Shown here piece by piece: positions 1-12,084 of a stretch of 64,000 bases of DNA. The position numbers and the translations under genes are program-made. Positions within the stretch are counted from its first letter, which is position 1. Each line of letters begins with the position of its first letter. A model generated the notes under the pieces. The model made no database searches. It was not told the origin of the DNA and saw only the letters and a program-made list of their open reading frames with translations. Source of the DNA: Lineus longissimus (Eukaryota > Nemertea > Pilidiophora > Heteronemertea > Lineidae); the NCBI RefSeq assembly GCF_910592395.1, contig NC_088319.1, positions 6,758,001 to 6,822,000 on the forward strand. Direction: 5' to 3'.

Positions 1-1807
1 CTTTAGTTCCGTGTTATTAAAGAGGTTTTGGTGTAGCAGGTCACGGGCATTCCTGTATTTTGGCAGCTGAAAGCTTTTGTGTATTTGTTCCCAGTAACCT
101 AAGGTTTGATTGAGGAATTTGCTTCCTGTTTTTTTGGCTTTGAAGTTCTTTTCCAGTAGAATATTGTCTTTGTTGTGGGCCCCGTATTGTGTTTGGAGTC
201 TTTGATCGATGAAGCATTTCCATGCATAATTGTGGTTGTCCAGGTATCTCAGGATATGTTTAACTCTTTGGGTTTTTATTTTGTTTGTTATGTTAGTGAG
301 ATTTATACCTCCTTCGTTGAGAGGTTTATATAGAATCTCTTTTTTCACCCAGTGTTTCCGGTTTTTCCAAATGAAGTTTTCGAAAGATGTCTGGATTTTG
401 TTAATGTATTTGTCTGGCATTGGGTAGACCGCTGATAGGTACCAGATCTGTGAGGTTAAAAAGGTGTTGATGACTGTTGTTTTCCCCGTTATAGAAAGGT
501 CCCTTTGTTTCCAAAGGTTTAGGATTCGCTGAATTTTGGGGGCCCAATTGTCTTCATCGTAACTTGTATTTCCGAAGAACTTGCCGTATATTTTTATCTT
601 GTCATTCTTCCAAGTTAAATTCATTGGCTTGTTCATGTTATTTTTGAAGGAGCCTATCCAGAGGCCTTCCGTTTTTTCTTTGTTTACTTTGGAACCGCTG
701 GCCTGTTCGTATATTTCTAGTACATCAAAGACGTGGGGTAGTGATTCAATTGTTGAAAGTGTTAGTGTGTTATCGTCTGCGTACTGTTTTATTTTGCTTG
801 TTTTTTGGTTTGGTAGTTTTATGCCTTTGATGTTGTTATTTTTTCGTATTGTTTCTGCCAGTGTTTCCGCCACTAGTATATACAGCAGGGCAGATAAGCA
901 ACACCCCTGTCTGACTCCTTGTTCTAGTTTAAAGGCGCCTGATAGCCAGCCGTTGTTTTTTATGTGTGATTTTATGTCCGTGTAAAATAGTGTAACCCAG
1001 TTGATGAAATCTTCTCGAAAGTTGAAAGTTTGAAGTGTCTTGTACAGATAGTCCCACGAGACTTTATCAAAGGCCTTCATTTGGTCAAGGCACAACAAAA
1101 AGCCAGGTTTATTAGTTTGATTAACGTATTCAATAAGGTCTCTCGTGAAATGCGCATTATCGTGTATTTGTCGACCTTCTATGCCACATGTTTGGTCACT
1201 GTGTATGATATGAGGAAGGACTTTCTTTAATCGGTTTGCTAGACATTTTGTGATGATTTTATAATCAATACAGAGTAGTGAAATGGATCTCCAGTTTTTT
1301 AACAGAGTTTTGTCTCCTTTTTTATAGAGGAGGGTTATGACTCCTGTTCGCATTGTATTTGATAAGAGTTTATTTTCAAAGCAATAGTTTGCCACCTTTA
1401 AGAGGTCTGGCCCAAAGAGATCCCAAAATGTTCGGTAAAACTCAATTGGAAGCCTATCTACTCCTGGGGATTTCCCAAGTTGGAAGCTTTTTTGTGAGAT
1501 TGTTAGTTCTTTCAGAGTAAGTTTTCCCTCACAGGATTTACTTTGTGGTTCAGTTAGTTTTTTGTCTGTTTTTGAGAATCTTTGTTTGTGCTTTGGGAGA
1601 TGTTTGTGTTCTTTTGTATAATTCGGTATAAAAGCGAATTTGTTCTTTCGAGATTTCCTCTTGAGATGTCACTCTTTTCCCTTCCGGGGTAGTGAGTTCA
1701 TCGATTACTTTCTTTTCAGCATTTAATTTTTCCAAATTAGCGAAAAACTTCGTACATTTTTCCCCTTCCTCACGCCATTGTTTTGCTTCTGATTTTGATT
1801 CCTTCAA
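1..1807 (-). pseudogene. LINE ORF2, reverse transcriptase part, degraded
   Basis: Continuation of ORF2 after the frameshift. Frame 1807-1550 carries the EEGEKCTKFF block that precedes the fingers domain of L1-type RT. After a stop at 1550 the homology continues in other frames to base 1, including the SPGVDRLP-like block, the region around VRQGCCLS, and QYADD at 772-786. The C-terminal tower region reaches the window edge. Several frame changes are needed, so this is not a working gene. The enzyme would copy element RNA at the nicked chromosomal site. Confidence 0.8.
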
Positions 1808-2900
1808 GCTTTTTCTCTTCTATTGATTTAATTAATTCTTTTACCTGGGTGTATCTGTTTATGTGATATTCTGATAGATTTTCTGCCAGAGGCGTTATTT
1901 GTTCAAGTTCTTTAAGGAGTTTTTCTTTAAGTCTGTTTTCGTTTTTCCGTTTTTCTTTTGAGTATTGTATTGAGAGGTATTTTATCTTATTTTTACCAAT
2001 GTCCCACCATTTTGCAAGGTCATCATATTCATGCCTCTTGGATTGCCATGATGCCCAGAGAGTATTTACTTTTTCTCGATATAGCGAGCTTTTTAGTATT
2101 TCTGTATTTAGATGCCACGTGTTTGGTCCTCTTGGCCTTGTGGCGGGTGTTTTCAGTTGTAAGCTGGCTAAGTTATGATCTGATAATGGATATGGTTCGA
2201 TTTTAACGTTTTCACAGAAATGGATTAATTTTTCTGAAACATAGATTCTATCAATACGTGAGCTAGTGTCAAAGTTTTTGGAGTGTCTTGAAAAGACTTT
2301 TAAATTTGGGAATTGATACCTTAAGATGTCAGTCAAGTTTAGATCAGATATTAGTTTTTGAATCTCATTTTTACCAATTAAACATTTTTTATTCTGCGAG
2401 AGACCGAGTCTGTCTAGTTCAAAGTTTTCAATGCAATTGAAATCACCGCCTAAGATGAATTCAGTGGGTAGGTTACCAGTATTCTCAGCGTTTGTAGGTT
2501 TTAGTGTGAAGTTTTTGATACTACTTAGGAAGCGTTGCCGTTCGGCCGGCATATTTGGTGCGTAAATATTTATCACATTTATAAATTTGTCTACAAGTTT
2601 ATAAAGTACACTAAGGATTCGGCCATTTTTGTCTCTTTTCATTTTCGCTACATGTAGATTTTCACTTGAGATAGTGGCCACACCATGTTTTCGGTTGACT
2701 TCTGGTATGTTTGATGTAAGAATTTGTTTATTTTTTAGGTGTTTTAGAAGGTCCACAGCTTCTTCATGGGTTTTAAAATGGGTTTCCTGGAAAAGATTGT
2801 TGGTAAATTTATTAGTAATTTCAGAGAGGGTATTCTGTTTTGTGTCTGATGACACTAGACCGTCTATATTTAACGACACAACACTTAGATCGTACTCCAT
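1770..2900 (-). CDS. LINE ORF2, apurinic endonuclease domain (broken from RT)
   Basis: The 376-residue open frame begins two bases downstream of the ORF1 stop. It shows the four usual APE-endonuclease blocks in order: SLNIDGL, FQETH with the catalytic Glu, GGDFNC, and SDHNL near the end of the domain. This domain nicks target DNA to start target-primed reverse transcription. After about residue 260 comes the linker typical of Tx1-like ORF2. The frame ends early at 1770, and the protein resumes in the overlapping frame 1807-1550. I therefore infer a single-base indel around 1790-1807. Confidence 0.85.
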   Translation of the reverse strand: MEYDLSVVSLNIDGLVSSDTKQNTLSEITNKFTNNLFQETHFKTHEEAVDLLKHLKNKQILTSNIPEVNRKHGVATISSENLHVAKMKRDKNGRILSVLYKLVDKFINVINIYAPNMPAERQRFLSSIKNFTLKPTNAENTGNLPTEFILGGDFNCIENFELDRLGLSQNKKCLIGKNEIQKLISDLNLTDILRYQFPNLKVFSRHSKNFDTSSRIDRIYVSEKLIHFCENVKIEPYPLSDHNLASLQLKTPATRPRGPNTWHLNTEILKSSLYREKVNTLWASWQSKRHEYDDLAKWWDIGKNKIKYLSIQYSKEKRKNENRLKEKLLKELEQITPLAENLSEYHINRYTQVKELIKSIEEKKLEGIKIRSKTMA

Positions 2901-2901
2901 T

Positions 2902-4147
2902 TTAAATGATAAAACAACCTACACCAAGTAATATCCTATGCTTATGAATACTGGTTTGGATCTCATTTGCCAATTCAGTCAGGATTTTTATGTCGATCAC
3001 ATTTTTCTGTTGAAAGTCACGTTTATTCTGTTTGTAGCCATTACCTTCCTCCTTTGAGATGGTGTCAGAGTTCTTCTTTGTCCGTTTGTTTTTGCGTTTC
3101 GGCCTCTTTATCTCCCACGTTTCTGTAGCTTTTTGTAATCCTAGTGGGATGTGGTTTGCTGGTAATTGAACAGTGCTTTTTAGTGCCTTTTTCGAAGGTG
3201 TTGCTTTTGGCGTAGTTTGTGAATCAGCTGAGGCTTCGCTCTCGCTGTCGTGCCCCCTCTTGCTAGTTGCAGTCGATATTGTCGACATCTTGTCTTCCTC
3301 TTTCTCTTTCTCTGCTTTGTTTGTTATCTCCACATCTTGCAGCGTCACCTCCATTTGGGGATAGGCATCTGGTACAGATGTAACGTTTTCATCAGCCTCT
3401 GTGGTCACTGGTGCGTTATCAGCTTTGTTGGCATCGTTTCGTCCTTCTAGTACCAGTTGATTAACTGGCTCTCTGCGGTAAGCTCGCTGCATGCAGTCTT
3501 CTTCACGATGATTCGGATGAAGGCATTCCTCCCTGCACTCGAACCACATGTGATCATCTTGTTTGCATATGTCGCACATCTTCGGCTGATCTTTGTAAAA
3601 AGCTCTAAATGAGACCTGCTGACCATTTTTTTTCTTCTGCCCAGCAGGTCCTTGGTACAGGCCTTTTCAGCTCAATTTCAATAATCCGTTTAGATACATT
3701 GTACAGTTTCGTTCCTTTAATAAGGGTAAAGCGGCATGGCGACGTTATCTTTCCATATTTCGCCAGTACATTATCAACATTTTCGTGCGCAACTATTGGG
3801 GATATCCCCTCCAGCGTAATGAAAGTTGCCAATTTCTCTGGGTCCTTGGCTTGAAGTGAAACGTTTTTGTATTTAAACACTTCCTCCAGAATGTTCTCTT
3901 TCGACTCCTCAGATTTGCAGAAAATTTTAAAGGAAAAGCGTTGTTGCTCAATCCCAATCATATCCTCCGGAAAAGTGGCCTCGAGATCACCCGCAAAGTC
4001 CTCCAGAGTTGCCTTTTGAATAGCGGCCCTTGAAACCACGACCGCATACCGTTTAATTACATTGCCAGCCATTGTATACACTACACATGCAAGGAGGAGC
4101 GGAACAAAACACGTCCGCTCAGCCTTTTTTTTAGCAGAGGGTATCAT
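2902..4147 (-). pseudogene. LINE ORF1 nucleic-acid-binding protein, frameshifted
   Basis: ORF1 of the Tx1-like LINE, expected to coat the element RNA. It is split in two frames: 4147-3605 and 3579-2902. The join is a run of eight A in the coding strand near 3630, where a one-base change would give a single continuous protein. The second part opens with a perfect CX2CX4HX4C zinc knuckle (CDIC...H...C, at about 3576-3535) and ends in a charged, low-complexity Lys/Glu-rich tail. The more natural start is the internal Met at 4072; the 25 residues before it look unrelated. The run-of-A slip could be a mutation or a sequencing error. Confidence 0.8.
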
Positions 4148-5389
4148 TTATTTCTTCAAACTTTGTACATGAAGGCATGGGCCTAGTTGACGGCTGGTGT
4201 TGACTCGGGGTTACATAAGATATTTAAAAGGTTATACATAATTCATGGTGCTTTGACATCGTCCGGTGCCGTCCCGACGCCTATGCGGTAGCTCCTAATG
4301 GTGGGACCGCATTCGGTATCGGGACGGCTCCCTCGATCTCACAGTAATATTAGGTTGGGTGATCCTACTGCGAAGACACCACCGAACCGTCTCAGTGTCC
4401 AGGTCGGCGACTCACTAAGTGTCGTCCCCCTTGTCACCGGGACGGCTCGTTGCCGTCTTCCCAGCATTTAAACAGTATATTAGTTTCGATACTGTGTTTA
4501 TGAAGAGGCATTAGTTCCGTCCTCTTTTTTGTTCTAGGCCTAGTCTCATTCTCAATATATATTCTGCTACATACGTATGTATGGGTACAATGCTAGTACG
4601 TATGTATATATCTAAAATTTTACCTGTTAGTAACATAAATGCGAATAACAGCACCAATTGAAGAAACGTGTTTTAAAAAACGTGTGAGCACCATAGTTGA
4701 CTAGTTTTTCATATATATATCTAAACACGTTCTCTTTTTTGGTCTAGCACCAATGGATAATTCTATAACTGTATAACTAAATTTTTGAGTGAACGTGAAT
4801 GAATAATGTGCTTGCATCAGTAATTTCATTAAGTTAATCAAATAATACTAATAATATAAAACTTTGTGCATTATGTGCTCAATGGCTGTTATTTACAGTT
4901 ATGTTCACCCAGCTCAGGGGTCGATCCCACCTTGTGGTCTCATTCCGACTCCTGTTTGTGTACCGAGCTAATTTGAAGTTGCCAAAAATTATACATTATA
5001 AAATTATATATCCGTGCTATTGCTCTCAAAGGGTTACTATTTACATATTTACATTTCCCGTGCGAGATTTCTACTCCAATCAAATAAAGATACAAGGGTC
5101 AAAAACTCTTAGAGAAAAACTGTGGAAAAACAACTGCCCTGTAGTGTACATTTTTATAAATATATTTCAGTTCAGCAGAAAGTGGGGAATCCCCATTTAC
5201 ACGACCTTGACCTTACAGTCTGTTTTGAATCCGTTTTTCAAACTCGTTCAGGCTATTGTCTTGATTCCCCCGCCACACACTGGCTCGTCCCCCCCCCCAA
5301 ATAACGTGTATTGCAACTTTTTTATGTTCTCTTGTATTCTTATAACTGTATATGTATTGTAATGTGCTTTCATAGGAATACTCGATACC
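4148..5389. other. Probable LINE 5' UTR, then sequence without recognisable genes
   Basis: 4148-4480 is richer in GC and contains short degenerate inverted motifs (GGGACGGCTC and similar). It is probably the 5' UTR of the minus-strand LINE. 4481-5389 is AT-rich. I see only short chance ORFs, two TATATATA runs near 4600-4720 and a C-rich run near 5290. No gene is supported. Confidence 0.4.
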
Positions 5390-5424
5390 CCAAACATACA
5401 CAGATCTGATGCTCCACCCGAATG

Positions 5425-6425
5425 TGTTAAGATATTGCACTGGAACATAAATGGTGCCACCTCTAAAGAAAATGGCCCAAAATTTGAGGACCCTTTGTTT
5501 CTAAATCAAATTTAGGGCTCTGATATTGTTTTATTGTCTGAGACCCACTCAATTACCACAGGCCCTATTCAGATCCCTGGTTATAAAACTGTTGAATCCA
5601 TAAGACCCAAACATAAGAGCCAAACGGGGATCGGGTGGTGTATCAGTCTCTGTAAGGTTAGGCTTAAAGGAACATGTCTCATTTCTCCAGAGCAAGTCTT
5701 AAGATATTACCTGGTGTCGTTTGCATTCTACTGCAAACAATAACCATAGTGATATTTATGTCGCAGTAGCATACTTCAGCCCCCTGGACTCTTCATATGC
5801 CAATACTGAAGTCAAATTATTCCTATGGGATACCCTACAGGATGAGATTTTGCATTTCTCTTCCAAAGGTAAAGTTCTACTAATGGGGGACCTAAATACT
5901 AGAACTGCTTCACTTGATGATTTCATACCCAGTGATGACGTGTCCTTTACGCCTGTTCCAAACTCGTACATTTCAGATCAGTCTGTTGACATTGTTAAGC
6001 TGGTCAGGAATAATTGTGATAAAACAGTTGGCCCCAAAGCTTACGTTGACAAGCTCTTGGAAATGTGCTCCGCCTCTGGACTCAAAATACTCAATGGGCG
6101 AGTTTTAGGTCATACTAAGGGCAAACTTACTTGCCACAAGTGGAATGGAAGCAGTGCTGTTGACTACGCCATAGCCCACTACTCACTTTACCACCAAATC
6201 CAATATTTTCAGGTCCATGACTTCCTGGAAGAGCTTAGCGAACATTGCCCAATCTCAGTAAATATCGAATTTAAGCACTCGTGTAGCGGCTCTAATCATT
6301 CTACTGATTATAACTCTAACTTAAATGTATTTCCATCTAATTTTCATGGGACGATGAGCTATCCCCTAAACTATATATGGAAGCTCTTAAAACCCAACCC
6401 ATTCAAAGTAAATTGGATCACTTGA
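5425..6425 (+). pseudogene. LINE APE endonuclease domain
   Basis: The reading begins with HWNINGA near 5436, which corresponds to the first APE block. It continues through an LSETHS block near 5535, then LMGDLNTR near 5880, and ends with an SEHCPIS block near 6240 in place of the usual SDH. An in-frame stop near 5512 and a frame change near 5720-5743 break it. The 234-residue stretch 5721-6425 is the longest open piece. Target nicking would be its role. Loss of the consensus SDH aspartate may be real divergence or decay. Confidence 0.75.
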
Positions 6426-6505
6426 CTCGGACAGTCAACAACCAAGATGTTAATACTAATATTACTGATTAAGGTGAAATCCTCACATCTGCCGCTGTAA
6501 TTTCA

Positions 6506-7972
6506 TTGAAAGTCAAATCAAGGCGGCCAATCCAAAATATTGGTGCATCCCAAACAAACAAAAACAAAAAATGGTTCGATAGAGACTGCACTGAAATGAG
6601 AAACTCTCTTCAAAAATTAGGAAAACAGTTAATCCAGGACCCAAAGAATCCCTTTATTCGTGGTCTTTTCTTCAAACAGAAAGCTGTTTACAAAAAAATC
6701 CTGAAACTTAAGAAACGCCAATCCAAACAGGCTATTATCGATAAATTGGAGTCGTTTTCCGAAACAAATCCCAAACTCTACTGGAAAATGATTGATGATT
6801 TAAGGAATTTTGAGAAAACATCCAATTCCGATGGGGCCGTTCAAGTCCCTGATGATGTTATGGTTAGCCATTACAAAAAACTACTTGCCTGTGAACCCCC
6901 CCCCCCCCCGCTGCCCCCTCCACTATGATCAATGACATTCAATCTATGAAGACTGAGCCGTTCTTCTCTGAACTTGATTATGCAGTTAAAGAGGAGGAGG
7001 TTATTAAAGCAATCTCTCGTCTAAAAAAGGGCAAATCAGTTGGCCTTGACCGAATTAGTAACGAAATGATCAAAGCTTCCAGCCCCTTCCTAACCCAAAT
7101 ATATACAAAAATCTTCAATCAAATCCTAAATTGTGGCTAATTCCCACTGAGTTGGTGCCGTGGTCATATAATTAATATCTTTAAAAGTGGTGACAAGGCT
7201 GGCCCGGCAAACTACCGAGGGATAACTATAAACAGTTGCCTTTCTAAAACCTTCACTTCAATCCTCAATACAAGGCTCGATCTATGTATCAAAAATAATT
7301 CCTTGTCTAACCCTTTCCAAATTGGCTTTAAAAAAAGGCACGAACTGCTGACCATATGTTTATCCTGCGCACCCTCTTTGAAAAATATGTCCGCGGTAAC
7401 AGAAAAGCCCTTTACCTATGCTTTGTAGATTTCAAGAAAGCTTTTGATAGTACATGTATTTGGCATATAGGCCTTTATTTCAAATTATTACGTTATAACA
7501 TTCAAGGGAATTTCTTTAGAGTGGTTGAAAATAATTTATGTACAACCATGGTCAATCCTGTATAAAAACGGGAAATCATTACACTGACTCATTTAAACTT
7601 ACTACTGGGGTTAAACAAGGAGAAATCCTTAGCCCAAATCTCTTTAACCTTTACATAAATGACCTCCCAGACTGTCTCCCAGTGGACAATGACACACCCT
7701 TTTTAGATAAGCAGGATATCCGTTGTTTAATGTATGCTGTGATTTTGCCATCTTCGCACTCTCTCCAGCCGGCCTTCAAAGGTCTCTTGATAAGCTTGGG
7801 GAATACTGCAATCAGTGGCATCTTCAAATCAATGTTAATGAAACTAAAATACTTAAATTTGGTGGAAACGGTCATAAATATAAGGACAATTTCTTCATTA
7901 ACGGTACTCATATTGAAAATGTATCACTCTATAGATATCTTGGGGTCCTCTTCAGTTCCTCTGGCTCTTTAA
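6506..7972 (+). pseudogene. LINE reverse transcriptase, fingers and palm
   Basis: Three open pieces together cover the RT. 6506-6928 is the linker, 6925-7140 is the fingers region with KGKSVGLDRISNEM, and 7356-7972 is the palm with VDFKKAFDS and GVKQGEILSPNLF. The YADD box is broken by an indel at about 7732-7745. There the frame switches within TATGCTG, and the downstream palm continues in the frame of 7723-8115. A C run at 6897-6909 lies at the junction of the first two pieces and may be a slippage site. Confidence 0.75.
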
Positions 7973-8856
7973 CTATCACCAAACAAAATCTGGCAAGTAG
8001 AGGAAGAAAGGCCTTATTTAAACTAATCTCATCCATCCGAAACTGCAACCTCAATCCATCAACTGCTTCAAAACTATTTGACCAACTGATAAAACCCATA
8101 TGCACATGGAGCTGAAATCTGGGGCCCTGAGAATTTCTTTAAAATGGGCCAATCCCCATGGGATGCCATGTTTGGTAAAAAATTGGATCTTTCTCCTATT
8201 GAAAAACTTGATATGTTATTTAATAAATTCACCCTTGGGGTGTCAAGACGTTCCCCTAATCTTGCAGTTACAGGAGAACTAGGTCGCTTTCCAATTTTCA
8301 TTTCCATTGCTATGGCTACTCTTAAATATTATATTCATGTACAACAATCTGCCAATGACTTTCCATTGCTTTCCCACGCACTGAATGAGTCTAAAGAAAT
8401 AGATCGGAAAAACACCTTTTCCTGGTATTCCTTTGCTAGAAAACTATCTATTCAACTGGGATCCAGTCTTGACAAATGTAATGTCAAAACCATCAAGTAA
8501 GACAAAGATTTACAATCTATTGGAAATCTAAAATGGTGGAAACCCAAAAGGATGGAGGCAAATTGCTCCTTTATTCCAACATTAAGAGCCACTTCCTAAT
8601 GGAAGATTATCTAAATGAAATTAAGATAAAGTCCAAAAGGGCAAGATTTACTAAGCTTAGAATTAGTGACCACAACCTTGAAATTGAAAGAGGACGCTAT
8701 TCACGCCCTAAAACCCCCAGAGATGAAAGATTTTGTAACTTTTGTAAAAATGATTTAAATCAAAACATTATTGGGGACGAAATCCACTTTCTCCTTAGCT
8801 GTCCCAAATTTAAGCTTAACCACTCTCCTGTCTTCACTTCCAGACAGGGTCCATAG
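7723..8856 (+). pseudogene. LINE RT thumb and C-terminal Cys/His domain
   Basis: Frame 7723-8115 continues the palm after the broken YADD (LGEYCNQWHLQINVNETK). Frame 8144-8500 is the connection region (ELGRFPIFISIA). Frame 8533-8856 holds the C-terminal domain, with YSRPKTPRDERFCNFC and DEIHFLLSCP forming a CX2C...H...C arrangement. The domain is thought to bind nucleic acid in related LINEs. Frames change at about 8120 and 8500. Confidence 0.75.
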
Positions 8857-9283
8857 GCTGGACAAAGAGGAACAGGTCTTCTATATCCTTAATTTCTAGT
8901 GGTGAAACATTAACCCAAGCAGCCAACTTTATTTATGAAGCCTCTACATAGCTATCAAAACTAAAACTTCAACTTAATAGATGTTGTCAATACTTTTCCA
9001 CATCCTGCCTGCTTCCATTCCACTGTTTCATCTTTTGTAATACACATATTTTATAACGCATTTATTTTGCTGTTAGTGTTATATGATTTCTCTGTAGATT
9101 CTAACGCTTTTTTTATTATCATTTGTAGTCACGTCACCTCCGCACGCTGATGGTCAGGGTACATTTTCTAAGACAGATCCCTGCCTGTTTTACTTTCCTC
9201 TGCATCTTCTCTCTATCCCGCACCAGTTTATTGTATTTTCTAAACCTATATGAATGTAATATTCATCTGGCTCAATAAACTGC

Positions 9284-9310
9284 TTTGAATTTGAATTTGA
9301 ATTGAATTTA
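9284..9310 (+). repeat. GAATTT-unit 3' tail of the LINE
   Basis: Short tandem TTGAATT units mark the 3' terminus of the 5390-9310 element. Such tails are the usual template end for this LINE group. Confidence 0.75.
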
Positions 9311-9745
9311 TAAATTCCCAATGCACCCACAATGTTGTCTATTCCCTTGCAATTTGCAAATTCCGGACACCATATGTGCTCAAAGTTTATGTTTGGCCAT
9401 CTTTTCGTTCAAACAAATTTGTCAACGAATTCAAAACAGGCTGTACAGTCGCACACTCATAAAAGGCGTGCTTCAGAGTTTCAGTTTGATTGGAATAGCA
9501 TCTCGAACAATTTCTCTCAATATTCGGGAGCCCTTTAAAAATACTTTTTACATGCAATGCTCTATGAATGAGCTTATAAAATAATTCCTTTTCATTATTG
9601 TATAGAATTTTGTTACTCCATATATTGCTCCATATTTTATTCCAGTTAATATTGAAAATGTTGGCACACACCGTGTGTGGGATTTTAGGCCCACTTTTCA
9701 TTATTCTCCCGTATAAAATAGCTGCGCTGATTTTAACCCAATGTG
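9311..9745 (-). mobile_element. Tx1/L1-like LINE 3' fragment, minus strand
   Basis: Frame 9701-9387 reads as the ORF2 C-terminus of a Tx1/L1-like element. A long aromatic and Lys-rich stretch is followed by NCSRCYSNQTETLKHAFYEC, the CX2C...H...C zinc motif seen at the end of many LINE RTs. The frame is open upstream to about 9740, where it stops abruptly at the junction with the opposite-strand fragment. No endonuclease or palm domain remains. Confidence 0.7.
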
Positions 9746-10841
9746 GGCTTGAGAAGGATTAAACCAGAATCAACTGAAACAATAATGGAGGAATACTTTT
9801 GGCTAAATGCAGAAATAAAATACAATAATAAAGTATTATATGACCCAGCAGGGATCCTCAAAATTAAAGATATCTGGAACAGCGAGACAAAAACATGAGT
9901 AGATTTCAAACAACTATGTGCAAAATTCCCACCATTTTTCAGAAATAACAATGTGGGCATAAGAGAAATGTTTCGGAAAACCCAAAGGGACTGTCTGAAG
10001 GAGGATGGGTCGGCCTTCTCAAAAAATGCTAATGACGTAGGCCTACAACATGAGACAAACTTTCTCAAAGCATGGTATATGGTAACAAAAAATGTATGAT
10101 ATGTATACATGGAAAGTAAAACCTATCAAGTGAGAAAAATCGATGAGAATACCTCAAAATGGTGGAAAACCATTTGCTTATCAGATTTAGACAGAAAAAT
10201 CAAGCAGTTGCTATGGAAAACTTACCACAATGCTTTGTCTTTGGGAGAAAACCTAGTTGGTTTGAATATGAAAATGGTTTATGCGTCTTTTGTAATGCCA
10301 ATGAGGAAAATATGACTCATCTTTTCCTAAAGTGTGAAATTGTAAGGAGATTTCTAGACTATATTTTGAATATATTTACAATAGGAGGTCCTTTAGGAGA
10401 CCAAGGTTTACAAACCAATTGGGTCGGTACAATCAACCCAGACCATTTTTTTGCCTTAGGTATGTGCAGAAAGGTTATGGGACTTAAGAAATGTTGCAAA
10501 ATTCAAAGGTCTTAAACCTGACATAAATAATTTCAAGTTAAACTTCAAGTACTTGATGAAAAGTAATTTGGAAAATTTGTATTTGTATAAAACCCGATAT
10601 TCTGGGAAAATTTGAAGAATTCGAATTTGAAGAATTGTACCTCGTTAACCATGATTTCTTGTCCTTGGACCAAGGAAAGATATCTATCAATATTATGTAT
10701 GAGATCAACATGTAAAATTTACTGTTTGATATATTACCTCACAATGTTAGAGATTTGCTAACTCAGCTAACTCCTAAAGGCCGGGAGATCTGTAGGCTCT
10801 ACTTTTTGAATAAAAAAATAAAAAATAAAATAAAATAAAAT
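9746..10841 (+). mobile_element. Tx1/L1-like LINE 3' fragment, plus strand
   Basis: The plus-strand ORF2 C-terminal remnant is in several frames (from about 9760, then 10109-10315 and 10159-10515). The conserved end is CVFCNANEENMTHLFLKC, a CX2C...H...C motif. It is followed by about 300 bases of 3' UTR and an A-rich TAAAA tail at 10810-10841. A stop near 9897 and a frame change near 10300 show decay. It abuts the minus-strand fragment head to head. Confidence 0.7.
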
Positions 10842-11419
10842 GCAATGAAAAGTCTGCTGTCTTCTTCTCTGGATTCATATGAACCCAGAAATGTATGGAT
10901 TATGGTGCCAATGATGAATGATTAGGCCTCATACCTCGTGTCGGTTGCGCGGGGCCTATTTGACGCTGCCCTTGACGCCGTCCTCCGCACTGTGTAGTGC
11001 CACCTTCGGTATTTTCGACTGCGTTGAGTGAGTCTTTCGTCAGACATGCCAGATTTGTTTACAAATGGCTGCGATTGCCAGATCGTTATTTGCCAACTAA
11101 ATCGTTCCTCTAAGTTAATGTAACTACTTCCGAAATAAAGAGATTCTAGTTGAACGCAGGTTATTTGAGGTACATTCAGATGTGACGGTCTTGGTGACAT
11201 TTGTTTGGAATAGTTTCGACGTCCAACTATTGCCGTAGCCAAGGGCCGCGTGCATTGCCATCATAATCATTCAGTCATTGCATGGTAGGCCTATGACAGC
11301 CTTGGCCGATCGGCGGCGATCCGAAGCCGTCTGTCATTACGAGTTCTCTATCATAATGAATCGACTTTGAACTGCTAGTATGTGAAGCAAACAAAATATC
11401 TTTACTTGAAAATTGCTGT
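10842..11419. other. No recognisable gene
   Basis: A mixed-composition stretch with a 106-codon minus-strand ORF (11242-10922) that looks like no known protein. I see no splice-supported exon, tail or inverted repeat here. Confidence 0.3.
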
Positions 11420-11610
11420 CACAGCTGTGCATCTGACCTGATGACACCCGGCCCTCCTTGGGCTTGGCCCTGGCTCTGCAGATGCAGGCATAAATTTACT
11501 ACCATAAATATAGTTACTGCAATAGGCTTTTTGGAAGGAGTGTAGAATCCCCCGTCAAAAGTAGCGCAGTAAAAAATAAAAATGAAAATAAAAAATATAA
11601 AAAGTAGTCC
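11420..11610 (+). mobile_element. LINE 3' coding remnant, plus strand
   Basis: The reading around 11522-11569 gives CNRLFGRSVESPVKSS. This matches the minus-strand remnant at 12091-12138 (CYRLKKAGRSVESPVGSS). The shared block includes a perfect 17-base inverted match (11540-11556 against 12106-12122). An A-rich tail follows at 11568-11605. I infer two tails of related LINE copies in opposite orientation. Confidence 0.45.
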
Positions 11611-11689
11611 CGGAATCAATTGCACTGAACTGCAGAGCCGTAGGGGCATGGAGGTATTATAATAGGGGATGAGGGGTGGTCGATTGGTA

Positions 11690-11880
11690 GGGATGATCGA
11701 GGTGGATTGATCGATTGGTCAGATGGTCAATTGGTCGGGTGGTGGATTGGTCGGGTGGTGGATTGGTCAGGTGGTGGATTGGTCGGATGGTGGATTGGTC
11801 GATTGGTCGGGTGGTCGATTGGTCGGTAGGGGATGAGGCCGAGGGGCGGATTGGTCGATTGGTCGGGTGGTAAAGTTGTC
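11690..11880. repeat. 16-bp minisatellite, TTGGTCGGGTGGTGGA unit
   Basis: Tandem units of 16 bases (TTGGTCGGGTGGTGGA) are clearest at 11734-11800, with degenerate GGTCGATTGGTC variants on both sides. The complementary motif recurs once more at 12013-12052 (CCGACCAATCGACC-like), so the array is partly mirrored. Confidence 0.85.
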
Positions 11881-12084
11881 AGGTGACCGGCAGCGTGCTA
11901 ACCTGAAAGTACCGGTAGTGGAAACCCCGTCGCTCCGGTCTCAACATGTTTATTGGCGTCAGTCTCCTATCTGGACCCGAATGACGTCATCCGCTCTGGG
12001 TGACGTCACTACCCGACCAATCGACCGCCCGACCATCCGCCCAATCGACGAACTAACTTGACTATACAACCGATTCACTCCTGA

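Larger units (their letters stand above)
1..4147 (-). mobile_element. Tx1/L1-like LINE, minus strand, 3' end beyond window
   Basis: A non-LTR retrotransposon read right to left. It has an ORF1 with a zinc knuckle (4072 to 2902) and an ORF2 with an APE-type endonuclease (2900 to 1770) followed by reverse transcriptase down to base 1. The layout and the endonuclease-RT linker, with its WWDxGK-type motif, resemble Tx1-group L1 elements. The RT active site YADD is intact at 772-783. Both ORFs carry frameshifts, so this copy is inactive. The 3' end lies beyond base 1. The GC-rich stretch 4148-4480 is probably its 5' UTR. Confidence 0.9.
5390..9310 (+). mobile_element. Jockey/CR1-group LINE, near full length, decayed
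   Basis: The plus-strand element contains an endonuclease (about 5425-6290), RT (about 6920-7870) and a C-terminal Cys-rich domain (about 8700-8830). It ends in a 3' tail of repeated GAATTT units at 9284-9309. Each domain is in order, but at least six frame changes separate them. The tail and the Cys-rich motif (RDERFCNFC, then DEIHF...CP) place it with the fragment at 19755-20472 and the element at 38447-40328. The 5' edge is uncertain. The first coding-like block begins near 5425 (ILHWNINGA). Confidence 0.85.
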
